From assembly GCA_900660155.1 (NCBI GenBank), contig CABFPE010000728.1:111320-175319 (forward strand): a stretch of DNA of 64,000 nucleotides. The letters run 5' to 3'. The position numbers and the translations under genes are program-made. Every line of letters begins with the position of its first letter. Within the stretch, counting starts at the first letter, position 1. This stretch comes from Hofstenia miamia (lineage: Eukaryota; Xenacoelomorpha; Acoela; Hofsteniidae). The notes beneath the pieces are model-generated. The model was given only the letters and a program-made list of their open reading frames with translations. It was not told where the DNA came from and made no database searches. Below, piece by piece: positions 55,508 through 64,000 of this stretch.

Positions 55508-58312
55508 ATAACTTGCCACGTGCCAACTTGTATTCGTCAGATCTCATTATTTTATTCGCCTTTGCGGCTGAGCTTACGTAGTTCATCTTATCAGGAAAGT
55601 TGACTGCGATTTTTTCTTGTTCTTCTTCACTCGCCATTTTGGCTGAATCAGCGGAGTCTCCACACAGGGGGGTGGGATACATAACAAATTTTCCTTACGA
55701 ATGTGATTCTCTAAATCGGTGAATTGACACTTGGTTTGTAGAGTAGCGGTTCCAATGGTCACAGGATAATTGATCTGTGCATGCTTAATTGTGTCCCAGA
55801 ATCGAGTCCTTAATCCAGATTTACGCAACTCCTCGACTTGTTTGTTCGAAATCTTTACTTTACCAGTGGTGCATTCTACGTCCAAAGCTACTTGTCGCCC
55901 TGGAGATTGAAGAATGACCAGCTCCTCTTTTGAAAACATCTTGGTTAGACACCATTTCATAAGGCCCAGCACGTCCTTTTCAGTGTTTCCCACTAGCACT
56001 CTATTGTTAATTGTCAACCCTGTATCAAAATCAGCTGGGTCATGTTCTACCATGAGGATCCTTTCAATCTCAGTAATGGACCATTGAGGTGTTGGTTGGG
56101 GTGATCCCCCAAATTTCTCTAAATTTACCTTCTCAATAAGATCTCGGATATGGGGAGACAATTGTACTGCTGACGTAGCCAACAATTCTTCCTCTCTAAA
56201 AAACTGCTCTGGGGTCTTCATAACCTGTTCAAATATGGTAATAGGAATTATTCTTCCTTCCTTCTTGACTTGTCTGGTGGATTCTGTGAATTGTCCGTAT
56301 CCACACTCTGGATAAGAGATCCGGTGTCCATCAAAGAATTTTTCGTTCTTTTCTATCACTTCTCTCATTCTTATGAAATCCAAAAACTTCGTTGTAGAAC
56401 CAGGTTTCCTTGCAATTAATCTTTTGGTGCTTATTGGTGCATTCTCTGAAGAAAAGATGGCAAACTTTGTTTCGGCAGTGGCTCCCCACATATATTTTTT
56501 CATAGTCTCAGAGAAAATATTTATGTCCGACAGACAAATTCCCAATCTATTACTAATCAGAATGATCGACATTTTCCCAGTTGTACTACTCGCCCCCACC
56601 AGTCGGGCATAATATTTTTCATAGTGATCCATTCCTCGATTAGTTTTACATGGTGATGATGGTGGCACGCATTTGTGTAGTAGCCAATTTTTTACCTTCC
56701 ATGCTAAAGGGCAGATTGCAATTTCATGAACAGCTGTTTTTGACAGAGATTTCCGTTTATTTTGATCGATGGGTAATGTTATGTGGGGGTCTCTAGTTAG
56801 ATAAATCAACAAAATCCAGATGGCACCTCTAGTGTAAATATCAGGTACTCTATCTTCTGAAAACAACATTGTTTTGAAATTTTTCCGGTCCTGAATCTCG
56901 TAAGAGAATTTTATCTCTCGTAACACTCTTTCGACTGATGTATGGTAGTGGGAGCTAGGGCTTTCGATGTGGATGTTGGGCCAGTCTGACTCGGGGTTTT
57001 TCGTGGCTTTTATTTCTGTCCATATGTCTTGGATGTCTTGTAGAGTTTTAACACTTTGAGCGAATGCAAAGCTGACCCTCATGTCTGTTATGTTGTGTAG
57101 CGTGGTTACATTGAGCAGTTCCAAAGTTTGTGACTGCAGTATGGTGTCGATTATTAGTTTTTTATCCACAGCAAGTTTGTGGGAGGGGATTTTTTCACAT
57201 AGCAAAAGGTCTTTGAGTAGTAGTTTTGTAATTGATTGTATGTGAGAGTTTGGCATTGAAATCTGACTGTAGTAAGATTTATAGAGAATGAGGAAATTTT
57301 CAATTCTATAATGTAAGCTTTCAATCGCTTCAGGGATGTGGTCTTCATGTTCTTCTTGGAGAACTATAACTAGACGTATTCCTTCAACTTTTGCTATCCG
57401 GTACGCAATTTCTATCTGCTCCATAATATTTTCATCTTGTACTTCATGAACTCTCAAAAAATAGATTATCAACAAGTTTGGGAAATCAATATTGACTGAG
57501 TCAAAACTTCGTATGGTACTGCTGCTATTTAAAAACTTACAGAGGTTATGTATATGGAAATCTTCGTCGAAGGAGACATGTACTGTGCTTCGCCAATATA
57601 GATGGCTGATTTCTTCGAGCATGCCGGAATCGTAACAGATAATACAATTTATTGGTGGACGTTTTTCGGCGTCAATTAGAAATGGTATTATATCAATGGA
57701 ACAACTTAGCTTTTTAGTGTTGTAGGTCCAGCGTAATTGATCCTGAGTAGCTTCCGAGATGTTATCATGAATGTAATGTACCGCTCTACGTGGAGCTATG
57801 AAATAGGGGTGTAACATATCTGCACCAACCGTGGACATCTTTTTCTTGCGGTCTTCCATTTTCTGAGATCTGACTGAGGATGTAAGGAAGTATCTGAGGT
57901 TGAGGGGGCTATCAAGTCACTCTTAGGGGATGTATTTACAGGTTGAATTACACTAAAAGGGGTACGTAAAGTTTCAAGTTTTAAAGTTTTCGAAGTTGAT
58001 TGTGCCAGCTCTGCTCGAGCGCATGGAGGTACGTATCCCCCCACGGAGTAGCGAGATGAGGACGGTGTTGATGCTGTCTGCTCACCTAAGCGTGGAGCTA
58101 CGTATAGCCCACACAGTATAGGGTTCTCCTCAGCAACTTCTTGTCGTCCTCGTTTATGTGCCTCATCACGCTTGGATGAGGAGGAACCATCGTGACTAAC
58201 CTCCATCTTTCGTGTCACTCTGTGACGACGGGACGGAGGAGCTGGCGACTTGCATTTCTTCCCTATTGGTATCATTCCTAAACATAATGTTAAGGTCCCA
58301 AATATTGGGATC
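55508..58312 (-). pseudogene. Third ORF of copy A3 (unknown family), 3' end missing
   Basis: It has an uninterrupted stretch of about 750 codons with the same blocks as A2 (HPYFIAPRRAVHYIHDN, WGATAETKF, YPECGYGQF, IIPITIFEQVMKTPEQFF). It is cut by the junction at 55507. Sequence differences from A2 are scattered and low. Confidence 0.75.
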
Positions 58313-61300
58313 ATAAGTTTGATTAACTCTAGTACGCCTTGAAGGCAAAAGTTGTCCTCAGAAAATTCTGTTAAGTTATCATAAGTGGCGTATTCGTCAA
58401 CACCATTATCAATTAAAGTATATTCGTTGTTGTCATTGATGATGACATTTTCAATGTCTTTAATTGCTCGTTTCAATCTCTGGAAGTGTACAGTTCTCCC
58501 GTTACTAAGTGTGTATGTGTTATGGTCGAGCACTTTCTCTACTGTAAATGGTCCCTGCCAATTATTGGCTAATTTCCTTACTTGATTGTGATCAGTTGTG
58601 ACACGTGGCAAATATGCGAATACCTTATCACCACGTCGATGAGATTCGCCATATAATTTTTTATTAAATGTTCGCTTCTGCCTTATACATGACTGGTTGG
58701 TATTATGAACTATAGTTAAATGAATTTCCTGCATGTCACTTAATAGTTGATTGACATATCTTTCTAGTGTTATTTCGGAATAATTCGGGTACATCATAGA
58801 TAAGGAAGTTAGAGCCTCACGCCCAAACATGGCTTTAAAGGGACTTATTCCAGTTGTCGAATGAACTGACGTGTTGTAGAAAAATTCAACACCCTCTATT
58901 ACTCGTCGCCAGTTTTTTCCTGCTGCTCGTGATACTGCAACTCTAATCAATTTTATCAGAGTTCTGTTGAGTCACTCCACCAATCCATTTGCTTGAGGGT
59001 GGTACGCAGTGGTAAAGTCATGTAATATTTCCAATTCAGCCATAAGGGTTTTCATTAAATTATTTTCAAATTGCGGACCATGATCTGAAACCAGATGAGA
59101 CATAGGGCCATACTTTAAAATCCACTCTTTGACTATTTTATCAGCTACTTTTTTGGCAAGTGTGCTGTCCATGGGGATGATTCAGGCGTACTTGGTGAAG
59201 TGATCAACAAGTACTAAGAGGTACTGGAACCCCTCACTATCACGAGACAGTTGCTCCAGATTGATGTGGACAATCTCATTTGGGCTTGTTGCAGTGCGAC
59301 ACTCTAGTTCGGCGCGTTGTTCTGGAAAGTGAGCCGAATTATTTAGCAGACATTTTTTACATTTGTCAATTACGTCTTGCACTGTGGCTCTAATACCAAT
59401 AGTGACATAGCAAGAATTAAATGTCTTTTCCATTTGAATAATCCCCAAGTGACCTTTCTCATGAACTCTCCTCACTAGGTCCCTTTTGAAGTATTCTGGG
59501 ATAGCAAGACGGTTGTTTCGACTTTTTACATATAATAGGCCTTTTTCCATTGTTGACCAATTGTATCGGTTATAATATCTTACCGCCGTCAGTGAAAGGG
59601 GAAAAAAGGGGTCCTTCATCCTCTTCATAATATCAGATAAAATAAGATCATTTTGTTGGTGTCTAATAATTTCGTCTTCAGAGATTTCCTCATGGATTAG
59701 AATTGGAAGAATTTCCTTACCGTTCCTATCGGCATTTATTTCGGGGATTAATTCATATTCTGTGTGGGGTATGAATGCAAACGGAACTTTTTCCCCAGCT
59801 GGCTTTTTCAAATCTCGTTCATAGCTTGGCAACGCGGTCCAATAATCGGCATTCAAATGTAAACGTCCAGGGCAATGCTTGATAGAAAATGAAAAGTTGT
59901 TGAGGTATTTGATCCACCTGGCTACTATATTGGATCGATCTCCTGAAAACTTCTTAAGCCAGGCCAGTGTGCTATTGTCGGTGTGCACTACGAATTTCCT
60001 ACCTAAAATGAAATACCTAAACTTTTTTAGCGACTCTACTAATGCTAGCATTTCACATTTTGTTGCTCCGTAGTTTTTCTCAGCAGCTCGTAACTTTCTG
60101 CTGAAGTACTGCACTGGATATTCAACTCCATTTATTTCTTGGCTCAACACACCGCTAATGGCGACAGCACTGGCGTCGCAATTGACAATGAATTCTTTTG
60201 TATAGTCTGGGGTGTTTAATGACGGTATCTTCTGTAGCTCGGACTTAATACCTTCCAATGCCTCTTGCTCAGTCCACGTCCACTTAAACTCATGGGATTT
60301 TTTAAGTAATTGAGTAATAGACTTCGTTTTTTCAGCTAGGTCAGGGAGGAACATTCCGTAATAATTCAGGAATCCCATTAGCCTCTGCACGTCTTTTTTG
60401 CTCTGGGGTGTCTCGATTTGTTCTAAAAACTGTTTTGCATTGGTTTTAATCGAAATTCGTCCGTGTTCGATCACCTGACCAAGGAACGTGACTTTAATCT
60501 GGGCTAAAGAACATTTATTCCCATTCACCTTGAGACCAGCTTTTTGTAACAACTCCAAGGTTCTATGCAATTTCTCGAGATGTTCATTGAAAGTATCACT
60601 GGCTACCAGAATGTCGTCTATACATGTATATGCAAAGATTCCTGGTTCGAGAATATTAGAGTCGATTGTTAACACATTGGTGACATATCACTGGAACGTT
60701 GCTGGCGCGTTGCATAACCTGAATGCCATGTATTTCCATTCGTATAGGCCATAGGGCGTAATGAATGCGGTCTTCGGAATATCGGATTGACGCATCGGTA
60801 CCTGCCAATAGGCTTTACAAAGATCGAGGCAAGAGAAAAACTTATACTTGCTGGTGTCATAGAGTAGATCTTCAATTCTGGGTAGTGTATAAGAGACAGT
60901 CTTTAACTGTAATGTCATTGAGTTTCCGGAAATCGATGCAGAGCCTGTACTTTTCCCCTTGTCTAATAAACATGGTGGGGGCTGCATAGGGACTATTACT
61001 CCCCTGAATAATTCCGCTCTCTATTAAGTCTTTGAGAATTTTTTCATATTCCATTTTTAGGTTTTCTGGAACTCGACGAACAGGTAGGCGGATGGGCTTC
61101 TCTTGCTTTAATTCAATCACATGCTCTTCTCTGATTGCTTGTCCCACACTGATAGTACCATAATTAAACACTTCACTTTTATTACGCAGTATTGAAACAA
61201 GGGCCTTTCTCTCACTATCCTTTAGGTGTGAATGGGTCTCATTATTCACAGTGGGGATCTTAACGGTAGGCAAATCTTCGAGATCATGGATAGCAGTACA

Positions 61301-62002
61301 AATTGATAAACACGAAGTCTTGACATTTTCAACCCAGACTGGCACACCGATTATTTGAAGATCAGATTCTTTGAATCGCACTGGAAGTGTTGATCTGTTC
61401 AGAATGGTTACGTATGTTTTTCCCGAGCTCACTTTACACAAGTCGGGCGAAAAGGAGATGCCTTTGATATGTTTGCCCTTGTGGCCTGCAATCATTACAT
61501 CACCATTTGTTTCCGGATTCGAAAACACCGCTACTTGGGTCCAATGTTTAGCTTCTAAGTAAACAGGTTCCTTTAAATTGAACACAACTTCTCGCTCTGG
61601 AATCGTTGCTAGCTGTGTGGCGTCTTGGTCTTTTATAGATATGGTGTTATTTTTATAATCGATTACACATGAATTTTTTTCCAAAAAATCATTTCCCAAA
61701 ATCAAGTCGTAAGGAAGCTGATGATTAGCAGTATCAATAACAATCAAATCTACTTCGAATTGTTCAGTACGGATTTTTAATGCGGCATTCTTTAATTTCC
61801 CTTTCAAGGATATTGGGTTTCCTGATGCATCGATAAGTTTAATGTTGGCTGAAGACTGGATTGAATCACGTGTAAAACAAATGTCTTTGCAGCATTCGTC
61901 ACTGATTATTGAAGCTGCAGCTCCGGTATCGATAGTAGCATTAATGATTCTTCTGTTCATTTCCACAGGAATTAGGTTCTTTCTTATCATGTTAGTGATC
62001 AC
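58210..62002 (-). pseudogene. pol of copy A3, broken
   Basis: It has the same domain series as A2: protease IDTGAA, RT with IDDILVA, RNase H VNCDASA and HTDNSTLAW, integrase zinc region, core and GPF/Y module (NWQGPFTVEKV). Several breaks are present. Confidence 0.88.
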
Positions 62003-62043
62003 TAATACATCCTGTGCATGTTTTGAGGGAGTCGGCGCTCCTG

Positions 62044-63346
62044 TTAATTTAAATGGGACGACTCATTTTCTGTTAAGTCTACTAATAATGTATCGGGAGG
62101 AGTGACAGCCAGCTGCTCATCAACTAAGAAACCCTCACCTTCAGCCACAATTTGAATCTTTGCTTTACAATTTGATTTGAAATGACCCTTCTCGCCACAA
62201 TGGAAACATCTGACTGAAGACATGTCGAACTCCTTCTTCAGAATGGTCTTTTTGGGTTCCGTTTTTCCGGTGGTACCAGAGAGCTCATAAACATCTTTAT
62301 CAATTCGATTGGAATTATAAATCATGTAGACTAGGCTGATCGCTTTCCTTATGATATCATGCAAACTCTCTTCTGGGTCGCATTTCATTTCCAGGCGACT
62401 ACGGATTGAGGGAGGAAATCCTCTACAGATGTATGAGAAAAGATCATGTCTGGAATATTCGGGAGACAGACTACTCAATCGAAAAAGTCGCTTGACTTGC
62501 GTAATGTAATTTTGAATATCGTCACTTCTCTTAAAAGACATATCACAAAGCAGCGTCTTATATTGGTGTTTTATATGAGGAGCCTTGTAGTGATCTTCAA
62601 AAAATCCGACTAACAATTGATAATCAGTCTTGACATGTCTATCCAACATCATGTATTGAGACTTGGCGCTCACTGTCCATTCTCATAGCAACTTGCTGCA
62701 ATAAAGCATCTTTCAAATGCTCGATTTCCATCTGTTGGGTATCAAAACGGGGCAAAGAGCTCATTGCATTGTCAACACAATGATCGGGATGAAACGGAAT
62801 GGGAGGAGCATTTTGGGTATTCAATACTCTGCAAAGCCATCGCTGGATGTCAGGGCTGCTAGTACCCTCGCGTGGATATGGACTGGTTGATGCCAGATGA
62901 TCTAGATGTTGGGATGTTTGGGTAGGAGAAGTCAGAGGACAGAATTCTAACAACGATCCAATGGTGCAAGGGGCAACGTCCTGGTTGCCAACGCTTACAC
63001 AGGGGACACTCAGAGGAGTCCCAAAAGTAGGAGAATAAGTAACTGTACGATTTGAATCCATTAGTCTACAAGAAAAGTAACAAGAAATAATAACTATAAT
63101 AACTGACACTTGGGAGCGCTTCCCAACCACAGAGGAAACACACAGCTTATAGAAATCACAGAATCCAAACCCAAATGTGGGGTTACGGCAGCACTTGGTA
63201 ATAAATCCAACACATAAAGCACTGAGACAAAAACAGAATGGTAATAGGTAAAGCACAAACATACACCAAGCAGAACACTTAAAATCGCGATTGCCTTCCC
63301 AATGGAGAGAAGAAGGATCTGTATACATCAGTTGGCAGATTTGCAC
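62044..63346 (-). pseudogene. gag of copy A3, broken and shortened
   Basis: It retains the zinc knuckle (CFHCGEKGHFKSNC), part of the capsid-like block and the Pro/Ser-rich N-terminus with MDSNRTVTYSPTF (about 63060). The hydrophobic upstream extension is open here too, from MQICQLMYTDPSSLHW at 63346 through LYLLPFCFCLSALCVGFI. Confidence 0.82.
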
Positions 63347-63466
63347 TGAAATCCAATCGCCGTCAGGGGAAACAACTATCCCAGCTGACGAGCACCAAAA
63401 CTAAACCGAAAACCAAATCCAAACCATCAAAAGAGACAACCAAGAGTATGTTGTTATCACGTCAGC

Positions 63467-63484
63467 GTCCTGTCACAGTCGCCA
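63467..63484 (-). other. Primer-binding site of copy A3 (tRNA-Arg-like)
   Basis: TGGCGACTGTGACAGGAC on the element's strand abuts the LTR. The bases that follow (GCTGACGTGAT) match the 3' half of the tRNA-Trp-type site of element B. Confidence 0.55.
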
Positions 63485-64000
63485 TGTAGAATCGTGGGCT
63501 GTAATTATACTAGAAACTAATTGACTCTGCAGAAGGTTTAACATAGAAAACAACAGCCCCGATTCTGGAGAAACAGATAAAGAGAGAATAAACTAATATA
63601 AACATTGGTAATTCATCCAAGTATTCGATACTTTCAATAGTTCGTTCCAAGATGACCAACTACAATGGCTTCCAGACAAAGCGGAATCTTTAGAAACAGT
63701 TTAGTGCTCGACTAGTGCATGGTGCTACCCTATTTGTCTCACTTATTAATTTCTATCTCATAGCAAAGTAAACATCTCATTTTCATTGTTAGTTCTCAGC
63801 TCACTAAATAATAGTCTGTAATTGCCAGACATTCGTGCTAGCCAACGGCATGGTATCATCACAGTGTAATCAAATATAAGTGCATGTACGTGTTGAATCA
63901 AACGGGAGGTTTATTATTTCCTTAGTTGTGTCTCCGTAACCTAATGTCCTCCACTAGTTGGCTGGGAAGATCTAATGATCGCCAGGAGCTACGTATCGCC
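63485..64000 (-). repeat. Copy A3 5' LTR (first 516 bp, continues past window)
   Basis: It begins TGTAGAATCGTGGGC. In its first ~170 bp it differs from the LTR at 16276 at about four positions, i.e. a few per cent. Confidence 0.88.

Larger units (their letters stand above)
55508..64000 (-). mobile_element. Ty3/gypsy-type LTR retrotransposon copy A3 (runs off the window)
   Basis: It starts inside the third ORF at the junction with the A2 LTR, followed by pol, gag, leader, primer site and the first 516 bp of the 5' LTR. It has the same orientation as A1 and A2 and is a few per cent divergent. The internal region is shorter than in A2. Broken, roughly five to eight breaks. Confidence 0.9.

Noticed and set aside
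1-64000. CRISPR arrays, operons or bacterial-type genes
   Set aside because: Spliced gene structure, LTR elements, LINE and MITEs show a eukaryotic nuclear sequence; no regularly spaced repeats were seen.

Overview
This is an AT-rich invertebrate nuclear window, most likely arthropod. It has one recognisable host gene at the left and is otherwise filled with transposable elements. The arthropod call rests on a decayed copy of a multi-copy gene family that I know mainly from arthropods, a Tc1/mariner element of arthropod type, and very small introns in the host gene. I cannot name the species.

Positions 1-5.1 kb hold, on the minus strand, the 5' part of a gene that I identify as a SECIS-binding protein 2 homologue (SECISBP2/SBP2-like). 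Four exons (4933-5024, 4635-4893, 4467-4563, 2543-2716) join in matching splice phase, and they encode landmarks known from vertebrate SECISBP2L in the same order. Two weaker candidate exons follow (1862-1918 and 903-1081). The second carries a perfect in-frame 66-bp tandem duplication. The RNA-binding C-terminal half lies beyond the window. From 5.1 to 16.3 kb there is non-coding AT-rich DNA with small transposon relics: a Tc1/mariner copy with about 100-bp terminal repeats (7913-9335), a MITE with an 8-bp target duplication (9836-10432), a fragment of a recurrent mobile-type ORF (12072-12430), a dispersed repeat, and a 5'-truncated LINE tail (14079-14757).

From 16.3 kb to the end the window is dominated by two related families of Ty3/gypsy LTR retrotransposons, all on the minus strand. 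Family A is young, CpG-rich and multi-copy. It comprises a 940-bp LTR at 16276, copy A1 (about 17.6-27.6 kb), fragments at 27.6-29.3 kb, copy A2 (44.8-55.5 kb) and copy A3 (55.5 kb to the end). The copies lie head to tail, share LTRs and are partly joined at single-N or microhomology junctions. Family B is one older insertion (30843-41438) with both LTRs and a 4-bp target duplication. A 1000-bp run of N (29258-30257) separates A fragments from B.

Each full element reads LTR - primer site - gag - pol (protease, reverse transcriptase, RNase H, integrase) - a third long ORF - polypurine tract - LTR. The third ORF is about 900-1000 codons long and sits where an env gene would be. It has no obvious transmembrane segment and I recognise no family. 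It is clearly conserved between A and B, which makes it the best candidate for something undescribed. Further points are a change of tRNA primer between the families (Trp in B, Arg-like in A, with a remnant of the Trp site in A), a hydrophobic in-frame extension upstream of gag in both families, and a strong CpG-depletion asymmetry along element B and its right flank. All LTR copies here are treated as fossils; A2 is the least damaged and B the most.
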